Assembly: GCA_902622545.1 (NCBI GenBank)
Contig: CACNQD010000001.1
Location: 248,001 to 312,000, forward strand
Direction of reading: 5' to 3'
From: an uncultured Pelagibacteraceae bacterium
GTDB lineage: Bacteria; Pseudomonadota; Alphaproteobacteria; Pelagibacterales; Pelagibacteraceae
Length of the DNA: 64,000 nt
The position numbers and the translations under genes are program-made. The notes beneath the pieces are model-generated. The model searched no databases, had not been told where the DNA came from, and saw nothing but the letters and a program-made list of their open reading frames with translations. Each line of letters begins with the position of its first letter. Positions within the stretch are counted from its first letter, which is position 1. This document shows positions 17,852 through 27,270 of this stretch, one piece after another.

Positions 17852-18706
17852 ATGCCAGAATTACCAGAAGTAGAAGTAGTCACACGTTCTCTAAAAAAGA
17901 CGATTAAAAACCTTAAAATTATTAAGATAACTGTCAACAACCGTAATTTAAGGTTTAAGCTTCCAAGAAATTTTGAAAATATTTTAAAAAATAAAATTGT
18001 AAAAAATATTAAAAGAAAATCTAAATATATAGTACTTGATCTTGGTAGTCATTTTTATGTAATTTTACATTTAGGTATGTCAGGAACTTTACATATTCCC
18101 TCTAAAAAAAGTATTACTAATTTAAGTTTTTATAATAATCCAACTTTACCGAAAAAACATAACCATGTGATAATCTATTTTGATAAATTTAAATTAATTT
18201 ACAATGATCCTAGAAGATTTGGATATTTCAAAATATTAAATAATAAATATGAACTGGATAATTACTTTACAAGAATTGGGCCAGAAGCTTTAGATAAAGA
18301 TTTTAATTTAATATATCTAAAAAAAATGATTAAAAATAAAAAAAAAAATATTAAAAATTTTTTGTTAGACCAAAAAATTGTTTCAGGCCTAGGCAATATT
18401 TATGTGAATGAAATATTACATAAATCACAAATTTTACCTATGAAAAGTGTTAGCAAATTAAGTTTAAACGATTTAACCAAAATAATAAAATACTCAAGAA
18501 TAATACTTATAAATGCTATAAAATTTGGTGGATCATCAATAAAAGACTTCAAAGGAGTTTCGGGTGGAGGGGGAAGTTTTCAAACAAAATTTAATGTTTA
18601 CGACAGAGAAAATCAAAAGTGTACTAAAAGTAAGTGTAAAGGAATAATTCGAAAAAGGTATATATCTAATAGATCAACTTTTATTTGTAATATTTGTCAA
18701 ACATAA
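17852..18706 (+). CDS. mutM: Formamidopyrimidine-DNA glycosylase
   Basis: 284 residues. The N-terminus is MPELPEVEVV, placing the catalytic Pro2 and Glu3 correctly once Met is removed, which fixes the start. LHLGMSGTL carries the conserved lysine-loop region and NDPRRFGYF the DNA-intercalation region. The C-terminal zinc finger has CTKSKC and CNIC. It excises 8-oxoguanine and FaPy and nicks the abasic site. It stands divergent from ubiE and just upstream of rpsT. Confidence 0.96.
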   Translation: MPELPEVEVVTRSLKKTIKNLKIIKITVNNRNLRFKLPRNFENILKNKIVKNIKRKSKYIVLDLGSHFYVILHLGMSGTLHIPSKKSITNLSFYNNPTLPKKHNHVIIYFDKFKLIYNDPRRFGYFKILNNKYELDNYFTRIGPEALDKDFNLIYLKKMIKNKKKNIKNFLLDQKIVSGLGNIYVNEILHKSQILPMKSVSKLSLNDLTKIIKYSRIILINAIKFGGSSIKDFKGVSGGGGSFQTKFNVYDRENQKCTKSKCKGIIRKRYISNRSTFICNICQT

Positions 18707-18731
18707 AAAAAATAATTGACCACGTCCCTTT

Positions 18732-18746
18732 CTAAGGTTATACCTT
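18732..18746 (+). promoter_or_regulatory. Small hairpin in the rpsT leader
   Basis: The inverted repeat AAGGT-TAT-ACCTT lies about 10 bases upstream of the rpsT ATG at 18755 and includes the only AAGG purine run near that start. If it folds it would hide a ribosome binding site. It is short and the call is tentative. Confidence 0.3.
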
Positions 18747-18754
18747 CGCGTCTA

Positions 18755-19015
18755 ATGGCAAATACAAAATCAGCAATTAAAAGAATAAGAAGAATAAAAA
18801 AACAAACTTCTGTAAATAAAGCTAGAAAGAGTAGATATAAGTTAGCTTTAAAAAAAATAAACGGTCTAATTGAAAATAAAGATAAAAAGAAAGCACTCGC
18901 TTACTTGCCTAAGTTGAATTCAGAGCTTATGAAGATTGCAAAAACTGGGGTTGTAAAAAAAGGAAATGCTTCAAGAAACATTTCAAGGATTACTAGAAAG
19001 ATTAGCGCTCTATAA
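18755..19015 (+). CDS. rpsT: 30S ribosomal protein S20
   Basis: 86 residues starting MANTKSAIKRIRRIKK, the classical S20 N-terminus. The frame is open further upstream to 18716 from a non-ATG codon, but that extension (MTTSLSKVIPSRL) matches nothing in S20, so ATG 18755 is the start. KGNASRNISRITRKISAL closes the protein as in the family. S20 binds 16S rRNA in the 30S body. rpsT before dnaA is common in alphaproteobacteria. Confidence 0.96.
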   Translation: MANTKSAIKRIRRIKKQTSVNKARKSRYKLALKKINGLIENKDKKKALAYLPKLNSELMKIAKTGVVKKGNASRNISRITRKISAL

Positions 19016-19176
19016 TCAACCTAGGGTTACGAAAAAAAACAACTTAAAATATACTTACACTATATATAAACAAGACAAAATTTATTTAACTACATATTGA
19101 GTCAAATAAAATTTAAATAATTAATAAAAGTTTTAGTAATTATTTTTTTACTATCCTAAAATTTTCAAATTCAATT

Positions 19177-19214
19177 CTTAATTTATTCAATTAAGGATTT
19201 TATTTTTTTTTTTT
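19177..19214 (+). terminator. Terminator/attenuator-like hairpin between rpsT and dnaA
   Basis: CTTAATT (19177-19183), a five-base loop and AATTAAG (19189-19195) form a perfect 7-bp stem, followed by a T-rich tail ending in twelve Ts (19203-19214). It could end the rpsT transcript. The rest of the 19016-19269 gap is extremely AT-rich; I see no clear DnaA box cluster in it. Confidence 0.5.
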
Positions 19215-19269
19215 AAATTAAAAAATTTTATTGAATATTTATCCTGAAAATTTTAGATGGAGTCTCCCA

Positions 19270-20658
19270 ATGAAAAATAATTTAAATGTTAACATAGATA
19301 AAAATTTTAATTGGGAAATCATCCAAAAAGAGTTACGTAATCAGTTTGGCAATGAAATCTATGAAAGCTGGTTAAAAAAAATTATATTTGAAGAAAAATT
19401 TACAAATTATATTTTAGTATCAGTATCCACAAGATTTATCAGAGACTGGATTGTATCTAGATATCTAGATCAAATTCTAGGAACAATTAAGAAATTTAAC
19501 AAAGAAATTGTTAGAGTAGAATTTAAAATCGAAAATAAATTAGATATTGAAAAAAAAGATACTTTTAATAATTTGGATACAAATATATCCTTTATAAAAG
19601 ACTCTTTCTTACAATATAATAGAATAGATCAAAATAAATCATTTGAAAATTTTGTGATCGGAGAAAGCAATAAACTTGCTTTTGAGGCGTCGAAAAAAGT
19701 TTCGGAAAATATCTCACATTACAACCCCTTCTATTTATATTCAGGTGTGGGTATGGGAAAAACACATTTATTGAATGCTATAGGCCTAAAACTAAAAGAG
19801 GATAAAAAAGTAACATTTATTTCTGCTGAAAGATTTATGTATCAATTCGTTAAGTCTATCAAGGCCAATGAAATGGTAAAATTCAAAGATAATTTTAGAA
19901 ATACAGAAGTTTTGATAATCGATGATATTCAATTCATGAACGGTAAAGAAGCTATGCAAGAAGAATTCTTTCATACTTTTAATTCTTTAATCGACAAAGG
20001 CTCACAAGTCATTTTATCAGCTGACAGACCACCAAATAAACTTATTAAGATCCAAGAAAGGATAAAATCAAGATTTTCTGGAGGCCTTGTAGTTGATATT
20101 CAAAGCCCTGAATATGAATTACGATTAAAAATCTTAAAAACAAAAGTTGATGAATTAAATATTTTATATAGTGAAAAATTGAAACTATCTGAAGAAACTT
20201 TAAAATTTATAAGTAATGAAATAAGAAACAGTATAAGAGAGTTAGTAGGCGCTTTAAACAGAGTAGCTTCGTTTTCAAGGATTTATAATAGGATACCAAA
20301 TCTAAATGAAATTAAGATAATTTTAAAAGATTTATTAAGTATAAATGAAACTAATATAACTATAGACAATATTCAAACACTCGTTTGTAAATATTTCAAA
20401 ATAAGTAAAAATGAAATGCTTTCATCTAGAAGATCTAGATATCTAGTAAGGCCAAGACAAGTTGCAATTTACCTTTCTAAAATTCTAACAACTAAATCTC
20501 TACCTGAAATAGGCAGAGAATTCTCCAATAGAGATCACACTACCGTAATTCATTCAGTTAAAACTGTGGAGAAATTGAAAAATGACAATAATGAAATATC
20601 TAACGGAATAAATTATTTAAAAAATCAGATTCTATATAAAAAAGAAAATGAAATTTAG
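19270..20658 (+). CDS. dnaA: Chromosomal replication initiator protein DnaA
   Basis: 462 residues from ATG 19270, which has GGAG at 19259-19262. The frame also opens at a TTG (19231) that lacks a good ribosome binding site. Domain I is short (NWEIIQKELRNQFGNEIYESWL). AAA+ domain III has Walker A SGVGMGKTHLLNA (about 168) and Walker B LIIDDIQFM, and domain IV has the DnaA-box recognition motif GREFSNRDHTTVIHSV. DnaA melts the replication origin. It overlaps the dnaN start by 11 bases, so the two are coupled. Confidence 0.97.
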   Translation: MKNNLNVNIDKNFNWEIIQKELRNQFGNEIYESWLKKIIFEEKFTNYILVSVSTRFIRDWIVSRYLDQILGTIKKFNKEIVRVEFKIENKLDIEKKDTFNNLDTNISFIKDSFLQYNRIDQNKSFENFVIGESNKLAFEASKKVSENISHYNPFYLYSGVGMGKTHLLNAIGLKLKEDKKVTFISAERFMYQFVKSIKANEMVKFKDNFRNTEVLIIDDIQFMNGKEAMQEEFFHTFNSLIDKGSQVILSADRPPNKLIKIQERIKSRFSGGLVVDIQSPEYELRLKILKTKVDELNILYSEKLKLSEETLKFISNEIRNSIRELVGALNRVASFSRIYNRIPNLNEIKIILKDLLSINETNITIDNIQTLVCKYFKISKNEMLSSRRSRYLVRPRQVAIYLSKILTTKSLPEIGREFSNRDHTTVIHSVKTVEKLKNDNNEISNGINYLKNQILYKKENEI

Positions 20659-21760
20659 TATAAATCAAAAAGATCTTCAAGAGTCTCTAGGTTTTTGTCA
20701 AAATGTGATTGAAAGAAGAAGCACACTACCGATTTTATCGAATGTCTTAATAGAGGCAAAAAATAAAATTTTAAAAATAACAGCTACAGATTTAGATATG
20801 ATTTTTGTCCACAACATTTCAAATGTTGAAATTAATGAGGAAGGAGAAACTACAACCAATTCATCAATAATGCATGACATAGTTAGAAAATTTTCTATTG
20901 GAAAAAAAATAAATATTGAAACAATATCCGAAAGTAAACTACAATTAGAGTCCGAAAAATCTATTTTTAAACTAAATTGTATAGATGCTAAAGAATTCCC
21001 TTTATCAGAAGATGAACTAAGTGGAGATCCTATAACGATAAATTCACAGAGTTTTTTAAAGCTTTTAAATAAATGTAAATTTTCGATATCAAATGATGAG
21101 ACCAGACATTATTTAAGTGGAATTTTTTTACATTTTACTCAAAATGATGAAAAAAACTATCTTACAGCTGTGTCCACAGACTCTCACAGAATGTCAATTT
21201 CTAAAATGAGGCTTAATGAAAAAATTGATTTTGAACCTATTATTTTACCAAAAAAAACTATTTATCATTTATGTTCACTTCTAGAAAACTTCAATGGTAA
21301 TATAAAAATACTAAATTCAAAATCGAAAATAGAATTTGTTTTGAATAATAGTACTCTTACCTCCAAAGTAATTGATGGAAAATTTCCAAATTATATTCAG
21401 GTTGTTCCAAAAAATAATAAAAAAAAATTGGAGGCAGATTTAGAATTGTTCCATCATAGTGTCGATAGAGTTGCTTCAGTCTCAACCGATAAAAAAGATG
21501 GTGTAAGATTTAATTTATCAAAAAATAAATTAGACTTATCTGTGAACAATGCAAATAGTGGAGATGGAAAAGAAACACTATCTGTTAATTTTGAACATGA
21601 TTTAGATATTAGTTTTAATTCCAAATATTTAATTGATGTTGCCAGTCAGTTAGAAGGTAAAAATATTGAAATTTTTTTTAATGATATTTCTTCACCAGCG
21701 TTGATTAAGGATCCGAGTGACTTTGATAGTATTTACGTAATAATGCCGATGAAGGGATAA
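20648..21760 (+). CDS. dnaN: DNA polymerase III beta subunit (sliding clamp)
   Basis: 370 residues, usual clamp length. The N-terminus MKFSINQKDLQESLGFCQNV with RRSTLPILSNVLIEA and the second-domain ETRHYLSGIFLHF and STDSHRMSISKM are diagnostic, as is the C-terminal YVIMPMKG (family ends in the MPMR type). The dimeric ring tethers polymerase III to DNA. It is translationally coupled to dnaA. Confidence 0.97.
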   Translation: MKFSINQKDLQESLGFCQNVIERRSTLPILSNVLIEAKNKILKITATDLDMIFVHNISNVEINEEGETTTNSSIMHDIVRKFSIGKKINIETISESKLQLESEKSIFKLNCIDAKEFPLSEDELSGDPITINSQSFLKLLNKCKFSISNDETRHYLSGIFLHFTQNDEKNYLTAVSTDSHRMSISKMRLNEKIDFEPIILPKKTIYHLCSLLENFNGNIKILNSKSKIEFVLNNSTLTSKVIDGKFPNYIQVVPKNNKKKLEADLELFHHSVDRVASVSTDKKDGVRFNLSKNKLDLSVNNANSGDGKETLSVNFEHDLDISFNSKYLIDVASQLEGKNIEIFFNDISSPALIKDPSDFDSIYVIMPMKG

Positions 21761-21762
21761 AT

Positions 21763-22464
21763 TTAGGAAATTTTATCTAGCTCGTTGTAAATAACTTTTT
21801 CAACTTCATTAGCGAATTTATTTTGTTCAATTCCAGGAGATAAAATACTTAATATTGAAACTATAATTTTTTGATTGGGAATTAGCCTTCCCTTTTTGGG
21901 CCACACTTTTCCTGAATTAATAGCGACTGGCAAACATGCAATATTCAGATCATTGTATATCCTAGAAAAACCTTTTTTAAACTTTGACCTGTCGTCAAAA
22001 CTTTTTCTTGTTCCTTGTGGAAAAATTATTAAGATTTTATTTGTATCTCTAATTACCTTACCTACTTCATCAGAAAAATTGAGATTTTCTTTAGATATTT
22101 TATTTCTATCAATTGATATGCATCCTAATTTTTTTAAATACCATCCAAATAAAGGGATTTTTATAAGTTCTTTCTTCAGTATGAACACCGGATTTTTAAA
22201 AATTGTTTGTAAAAAAAAGGTTTCAAAAATTGATTGGTGAGAGGACACTACAAAATAATTTTGATTATTTATTATGTTTTCTTTACCTTTAACCTCTATT
22301 TTTGTTGCCATAATATACTTTAAACAAAAACTGGTCCAATAACCTAAGAATTTACCTCCTAGAGTAACTATATGTTGAGGGAGTATTAAACTTGGTATGA
22401 ATAAAATTAATAGAAATATTAGACCAAAATAGAAAACACATAAAAAAATAATATTTCTTATCAT
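21763..22464 (-). CDS. plsC: 1-acyl-sn-glycerol-3-phosphate acyltransferase
   Basis: 233 residues. It starts with a hydrophobic membrane segment (about 3-30), then the acyltransferase block I SSHQSIFETFFLQ (catalytic His, with Glu in place of the commoner Asp, as in many proteobacterial PlsC) and block III IIFPQGTRKSFDD. It transfers a second acyl chain to lysophosphatidic acid in phospholipid synthesis. It follows lysA by 4 bases, the last gene of the argH-lptM-lysA-plsC run. Confidence 0.88.
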   Translation of the reverse strand: MIRNIIFLCVFYFGLIFLLILFIPSLILPQHIVTLGGKFLGYWTSFCLKYIMATKIEVKGKENIINNQNYFVVSSHQSIFETFFLQTIFKNPVFILKKELIKIPLFGWYLKKLGCISIDRNKISKENLNFSDEVGKVIRDTNKILIIFPQGTRKSFDDRSKFKKGFSRIYNDLNIACLPVAINSGKVWPKKGRLIPNQKIIVSILSILSPGIEQNKFANEVEKVIYNELDKIS

Positions 22465-22468
22465 TTAA

Positions 22469-23683
22469 TTAAATTATGTCATTTAATCTTTGTTTTTTAC
22501 TAATCTTTTTTATCTTTGAGTTTTTTATAATTAATTCAACTGGGCGAGGTCTCAAATTATAATTTGAAGATAATACTATTCCATATGCACCAACATCTTT
22601 GATAGCTAAATTATCTCCCTCGTTAATTTTTTGATAATTTTTTGTTTTAAGGAAACGATCAGATGTTTCACATATTGGCCCAACAAAGTCGTGAAAACTA
22701 AAATTCTTAGATGATTTTTTAGTTAGTGGTATTATATCATGTGTAGCGTTGTATAAAGCAGGACGTATCAAGTCATTCATACCAGCATCTATAATGATAA
22801 ATTTCTTGTTAGAACTGTTTTTTATATAAATTACTTTTGTAAGCAAAACGGCTGTATCTCCAACAATGGAGCGACCTGGCTCAAAAATGATTTTACAATT
22901 ATTTTTTTTTGAAAAATTGTAGATATTTTTTGAAAGTTTTGAATAGTCTAGTTTTTTGCTATTCTTGATATATTTTATGCCCATACCTCCACCAAGATCA
23001 ATATATTCAAATTTATATTTAGATTTTGATAAAATTTTATTTATAGCAATAAGTACATTATTGTAGGGCTTGTTTCGCGTTATCTGGCTTCCAATGTGAA
23101 CACTCAAACATTTAATTTTGACATTCCTAGAGTTTTTAAATTTGTTTAAAATTTTGATAATATCATTGCCATTTAAACCGAATTTGTCTTGTGTTCTACC
23201 TGTTGAAATTTTTGTATTAGTTTTTGCATCTATATTAGGATTCAATCTTAAGCCTACACTTACTTTTTTTCTAAATTTTTCAGCTATTTTTTTTATATTT
23301 TTTAATTCACTTTCAGACTCGACGTTTATTAAAAGTATTTTTTTGCTAATTGCAAATTTTAGTTCTTCAAATTTTTTTCCAACACCTGAATATACGATTT
23401 TATTAGGTTTAAAACCTAAAGATAATACTTTTTTTAATTCGCCGTCAGATACAACATCAGCACCTAGACCATGTTCTTTAATTATTTTAAGTATCGTCGA
23501 ATTATAATTTGATTTAACAGAGAAACAAATTAGAGGATTGAACGATTTAAATGAATTTTTAAAATTAATAATATTATCAACCAGTCTTTTATTAGAATAA
23601 CAATAAATTGGAGACCCGTATTTTTTAATTAAATTTTCTGCTTTAATTTTTTCAATGTAAAAATTATTATTTTTATAATTCAT
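22469..23683 (-). CDS. lysA: Diaminopimelate decarboxylase
   Basis: 404 residues. The alanine-racemase-type barrel has the PLP lysine in ICFSVKSNYN, the phosphate loop DLGGGMGIKY, EPGRSIVGDTAVLL and the C-terminal GPICETSDRF with the catalytic Cys. It makes lysine from meso-DAP. The ATG overlaps the stop of the small lipoprotein gene lptM, giving argH-lptM-lysA, an order widely conserved in proteobacteria. Confidence 0.96.
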   Translation of the reverse strand: MNYKNNNFYIEKIKAENLIKKYGSPIYCYSNKRLVDNIINFKNSFKSFNPLICFSVKSNYNSTILKIIKEHGLGADVVSDGELKKVLSLGFKPNKIVYSGVGKKFEELKFAISKKILLINVESESELKNIKKIAEKFRKKVSVGLRLNPNIDAKTNTKISTGRTQDKFGLNGNDIIKILNKFKNSRNVKIKCLSVHIGSQITRNKPYNNVLIAINKILSKSKYKFEYIDLGGGMGIKYIKNSKKLDYSKLSKNIYNFSKKNNCKIIFEPGRSIVGDTAVLLTKVIYIKNSSNKKFIIIDAGMNDLIRPALYNATHDIIPLTKKSSKNFSFHDFVGPICETSDRFLKTKNYQKINEGDNLAIKDVGAYGIVLSSNYNLRPRPVELIIKNSKIKKISKKQRLNDII

Positions 23684-23799
23684 TAAATAGTAATTTTCTG
23701 ACTTTGTATCATACTATTACCTTTATATTCAGGATCACCTTTTTTTCCACATGAGATTAAAGACAAAAATACAATTATAACTAATAAAAAATTTTTCAT
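23683..23799 (-). CDS. lptM: LptM-like small lipoprotein (LPS translocon maturation chaperone)
   Basis: 38 residues. A lipoprotein signal peptide is visible (MKNFLLVIIVFLSLISCGKK): the lipobox LISC has its Cys at 17, directly followed by GKKGDPEY, which matches the CGxKGxLY pattern of LptM (formerly YifL). LptM binds the LptD-LptE outer membrane translocon and assists LptD oxidation. The start overlaps the argH stop (ATGA) and the stop overlaps the lysA start (TAATG), exactly the position of lptM in other proteobacteria, which strengthens the call for so short a gene. Confidence 0.85.
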   Translation of the reverse strand: MKNFLLVIIVFLSLISCGKKGDPEYKGNSMIQSQKITI

Positions 23800-25190
23800 T
23801 TAATTTCCTTTTTAAGTTTATTTATCATTTTCTTAATGTTTTCAAAAGATGTTCCTCCATATGATTTCTTTGAGTTAACCGAATTTTTTATGCTTGCTTC
23901 CTCTAAAATTTGGCTATTTATTCTTTTATCAATGCTTCTAACTTGATCTAATCTTAACTCCTCAAGTGATAAATTTAATTTTTCTGCTAAATTTACTATT
24001 TTTGAAGTTATTTTGTAAGATTCTCTAAAAGTAATCTTTAAATTTTTAACCATATTATCAGCTAAATCAGTTGCTGTTGTATAGCCTCTATTAGCTGCTT
24101 GAAGCATTACATTCTTATTAATTATTAAACCTTTTAAAACTTCATCAAATATTAATAAACTATTTTTTAATGTATCAAATGAATTAAATACCAACTCCTT
24201 ATCATCTTGGAGGTCTTTAAAGTAGGACAAAGGCAATCCTTTAACAATAGTAAGCATAGAAATTAAATAACCATAATTTACACCTACTTTTCCTCTTAAA
24301 TACTCCAGAGTGTCTGGATTTTTTTTTTGTGGCATGATAGATGAACCAGTTACCAAGTTGTCTTTTAATTTAATAAAATTGAATTGGTCAGAGTTCCAAA
24401 TAATCAATTCTTCTGAAATTCTTGAAATATGCATTGAGCATATTGAGACATTATATAAAAAGTCTAAAACGAAATCTCTATCAGATACTGTATCTATTGA
24501 ATTATTAGTTGGTTTACTAAATTTTAGTTTTTTCGTTGTATACCACCTATCAATTTTAAAAGACGTACCGGAGATTGCACAAACTCCTAAGGGGTTTTCA
24601 TTTAAACTTTCCAAACTATTCTTAAATCTTTTTTTATCTCTATTAAAAATCTCAACGCATGACATAAAATAATGCGCTAAAGAAATAGGTTGAGCATTTT
24701 TTAGATGCGTAAATCCTGGTAAGACTGTTTTTAAATTTTTATCTGCATTATTTATTAAACTTTTAATTACTTTAACTAATAATTTGTCAATTTCACTAAC
24801 AGAGCTCTTCATCCAAATCTTAAGATCTGTCAAAACTTGATCGTTTCTTGATCTTGCAGTGTGCAAAAAACCAGCATCATCCCCGATTAATTCAAATAAT
24901 CTACTTTCAATATTCATATGAATGTCCTCTTTAGAAGTATCAAATTTAAATTTTTTTTTATCAATCTCATTTTTAATTCTGTTTAAACCCCATAAGATTT
25001 TTTCTTTAACTTTAAGAGAAATGATTTTTTGTTTATAGAGCATATCTGCATGAACCATAGAACCTCTTATATCCTCTTTGTACAATCGTTTATCGATATT
25101 TATTGAGGATCCTACTTTTTTAAAAGTATTAGAAGTTTGTTTCTTAATACGAGTACTCCAAACTGTATAGTTGTTTTTATTTTTTCCCAT
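23796..25190 (-). CDS. argH: Argininosuccinate lyase
   Basis: 464 residues, usual length. The fumarase/lyase superfamily signature GSSIMPQKKNPDTLE is near residue 295; HTARSRNDQVLTDLKIW and HLKNAQPISLAHY are also typical. It splits argininosuccinate into arginine and fumarate. It is divergent from the TlpA-like gene and heads the argH-lptM-lysA-plsC operon. Confidence 0.97.
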   Translation of the reverse strand: MGKNKNNYTVWSTRIKKQTSNTFKKVGSSINIDKRLYKEDIRGSMVHADMLYKQKIISLKVKEKILWGLNRIKNEIDKKKFKFDTSKEDIHMNIESRLFELIGDDAGFLHTARSRNDQVLTDLKIWMKSSVSEIDKLLVKVIKSLINNADKNLKTVLPGFTHLKNAQPISLAHYFMSCVEIFNRDKKRFKNSLESLNENPLGVCAISGTSFKIDRWYTTKKLKFSKPTNNSIDTVSDRDFVLDFLYNVSICSMHISRISEELIIWNSDQFNFIKLKDNLVTGSSIMPQKKNPDTLEYLRGKVGVNYGYLISMLTIVKGLPLSYFKDLQDDKELVFNSFDTLKNSLLIFDEVLKGLIINKNVMLQAANRGYTTATDLADNMVKNLKITFRESYKITSKIVNLAEKLNLSLEELRLDQVRSIDKRINSQILEEASIKNSVNSKKSYGGTSFENIKKMINKLKKEIK

Positions 25191-25213
25191 GATAATTATT
25201 TGTAATATTTAGT

Positions 25214-25741
25214 ATGTCTAATTTAATTAAATTTTTTATAACAGTTATAATTATTTTTTCTACATTTAGTAGCCATTCAAAAGATTTAAATTTACCAAAA
25301 AATTTGATTATTTATGAAAAACCAAAAGAATATAAGGACGTAGTTTTTAAGAATACATTAGAAAAGGATGTAAATTTAATTGATTATGACGGACAGTTGG
25401 TGCTAATCAATTTTTGGGCAACTTGGTGCGAACCTTGTAAGGAAGAAATGCCATCACTTGATAAACTTTCTGTGGATATAAATTTTAATAACTTAGAAAT
25501 TCTACCAATAAATATCGGTCAAGAAAAAATTAATAAAATAAAAGACTTTTATATTGAAAATAACATTGAAAATTTGGATATTTATTATGACTCAGACGTA
25601 AGATTGGCAAAAAAATTTTTACTTAGAGGCGTGCCAACAACATTGATAATTAACAAAGATGGTGAGGAAATTGGTAGAGTTGTAGGATCCATAGATTTCC
25701 AAGGTAAAAACTTTAAAGCGTGGCTTCAGAACTTTGATTAA
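25214..25741 (+). CDS. TlpA/ResA-like periplasmic thiol-disulfide oxidoreductase
   Basis: 175 residues. An N-terminal hydrophobic segment (LIKFFITVIIIFSTFSSHS) acts as signal or anchor. The thioredoxin core has LINFWATWCEPCKEEMPSL with a WCxxC motif of the TlpA type and the cis-proline loop RGVPTTLIINKDG. Such proteins reduce periplasmic disulfides, often for cytochrome c maturation or oxidase assembly. Divergence from argH is a frequent alphaproteobacterial arrangement. The 3' end overlaps the convergent HIG1 gene by 4 bases. Confidence 0.85.
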   Translation: MSNLIKFFITVIIIFSTFSSHSKDLNLPKNLIIYEKPKEYKDVVFKNTLEKDVNLIDYDGQLVLINFWATWCEPCKEEMPSLDKLSVDINFNNLEILPINIGQEKINKIKDFYIENNIENLDIYYDSDVRLAKKFLLRGVPTTLIINKDGEEIGRVVGSIDFQGKNFKAWLQNFD

Positions 25742-25941
25742 TCTTTAAAAAAATAAGCAAGACAAACTAAAACTATGATGGCAATAAACTGCAAAAGAAC
25801 TCTTAGCTGCATCAGTTTATTTGAATATTTTTTACTTGTAGAGCCACCTTTAAAAAGTGTGCCTATACCTAAAACTAAAACAATAGCAACAGCCAATATA
25901 AGAACTATAGCTATTACCTTTATTAATATTTCGGAAACCAT
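25738..25941 (-). CDS. HIG1-domain / twin transmembrane small protein
   Basis: 67 residues with two hydrophobic helices (about 5-28 and 47-64) joined by a basic loop containing NKLMQLRVLLQFIAI, the typical HIG_1_N motif (NKLMRxRVxxQ). In mitochondria HIG1 relatives associate with cytochrome oxidase; in alphaproteobacteria the role is less clear, possibly respiratory-complex related. Single gene, convergent with the TlpA-like gene. Confidence 0.8.
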   Translation of the reverse strand: MVSEILIKVIAIVLILAVAIVLVLGIGTLFKGGSTSKKYSNKLMQLRVLLQFIAIIVLVCLAYFFKD

Positions 25942-25991
25942 TAAGAGTATCTATTACATAAATTGTAAAAAAAAAATAAAATAATTTATTT

Positions 25992-26651
25992 ATGACATTT
26001 TGCCTTGATACAAAACTTATAAAACCAGAGTCTGGCAAAGAAATAAAAAATATAGTTGTATTATTACATGGTTATGGTGGTGATGGAAATGATATTGCAC
26101 AAGTCACATTAAACTGGAAAAGATTCTTACCTAATACATTATTTGTTTGTCCTAATGCTCCAGAAAAATGTTTGATCAGTCCGTCAGGTTACCAATGGTT
26201 TGATTTAAGCAAAGATGATGATGAATTCATTTTGAATGAGAGCAAAAAAAATGAGATGATATTAAAAAAATTCTTATATGAGGTTAAAGAGAAATTTTCA
26301 TTACCAAATTCTAAGATATGTTTATCTGGATTTAGTCAAGGATGCATGATGTCAATTAATGTGGGACTTTCATCAGATGAAAAATATTCTGGAATTTTGG
26401 GTTTTTCTGGAAAAATAATCAGTAAAAAAGATTTATCAAAAAGAATAATTCATAAACCTGAAACATTATTGATACACGGTGACAATGATGACATTGTTCC
26501 TTGTGTAAAGTCTTTAGAAGCCAAAGATTTCTTAGAAAGAAACAAAGTTTCAGTTCAATTAGAAATAATTAAAAACTGTGGTCATCATATACCTATTGAG
26601 GCATCAAGTATAGGATTAAAATTCATTAAAAAAATATTTCATTTAAATTAA
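25992..26651 (+). CDS. Carboxylesterase/phospholipase-type alpha/beta hydrolase
   Basis: 219 residues. Early VVLLHGYGGDGNDI is the oxyanion region, the nucleophile elbow is LSGFSQGCMMS (Ser in GFSQG), the acid is in LIHGDNDDIVP, and His in NCGHHIP completes the triad. This layout is that of the small carboxylesterase / acyl-protein thioesterase family (Abhydrolase_2). Cytoplasmic; natural substrate unknown. Confidence 0.85.
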   Translation: MTFCLDTKLIKPESGKEIKNIVVLLHGYGGDGNDIAQVTLNWKRFLPNTLFVCPNAPEKCLISPSGYQWFDLSKDDDEFILNESKKNEMILKKFLYEVKEKFSLPNSKICLSGFSQGCMMSINVGLSSDEKYSGILGFSGKIISKKDLSKRIIHKPETLLIHGDNDDIVPCVKSLEAKDFLERNKVSVQLEIIKNCGHHIPIEASSIGLKFIKKIFHLN

Positions 26652-26703
26652 ATTAAACAATTTGAAGCATTGAATTAATTTTTTTTTTAGGTTAATTTAA
26701 TTT

Positions 26704-27270
26704 ATGAATTTTCAAGATCACAATGTTTCATTAGAAAAATGCCCTGCTCTTGTTTTAAATGCAGATTACAGACCTTTAAGTTATTATCCATTATCTTTAT
26801 GGAGTTGGCAAGATTCGATTAAATCAGTATTCTTAGATAGAGTATCAATAGTTTCTTATTATGATAGAGTAATCAGGAGTCCTTCATTTAGCATGAAACT
26901 ACCAAGTGTTATTGCACTTAAAAGCTACATCAAACCACTTTCTAATCCAAATTTTACAAGATTTAATGTTTTCTTAAGAGATAAATTCTCTTGTCAGTAT
27001 TGTGGAAGTAAACACGAATTAACTTTTGATCATTTGTTACCAAGATCAAAAGGAGGAAAAACAGATTGGGATAATGTTGTGACAGCTTGCTCGGCTTGTA
27101 ACGTTAAAAAAGGAGGCCGATTGTTAGAAAAATCAGGAATGAAATTAAACCAAAGACCTTTTCAACCTACTACTGAAGATCTTCATAAAAATGGTAGAAA
27201 TTTTCCACCAAATTTTTTACATAAAAGTTGGATGGACTATTTGTATTGGGATGTTGAATTAGAACCTTAA
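26704..27270 (+). CDS. HNH endonuclease-family protein
   Basis: 188 residues. The HNH core has two CxxC zinc pairs: CQYCGSKHELTFDHLLPRS and VVTACSACNVKKGG (about 99-140), with His in FDHLLP and Asn in WDNVV. The N-terminal half (CPALVLNADYRPLSYYPLSL) matches the widespread housekeeping HNH protein found singly in alphaproteobacteria and cyanobacteria. Its role is not settled; it is not part of a recognisable restriction or phage cluster here. The gene ends one base before the convergent coq7 stop. Confidence 0.85.
   Translation: MNFQDHNVSLEKCPALVLNADYRPLSYYPLSLWSWQDSIKSVFLDRVSIVSYYDRVIRSPSFSMKLPSVIALKSYIKPLSNPNFTRFNVFLRDKFSCQYCGSKHELTFDHLLPRSKGGKTDWDNVVTACSACNVKKGGRLLEKSGMKLNQRPFQPTTEDLHKNGRNFPPNFLHKSWMDYLYWDVELEP

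Noticed and set aside
19016-19269. Possible replication origin upstream of dnaA
   Set aside because: The stretch is very AT-rich but I find no repeated TTATNCACA-like boxes; the terminator-like hairpin explains part of it. GC-skew over the genome would be needed.
25850-26038. 62-residue minus-strand frame upstream of the HIG1 gene
   Set aside because: It overlaps the HIG1 gene and the start of the esterase in other frames and has no family features; a shadow frame.
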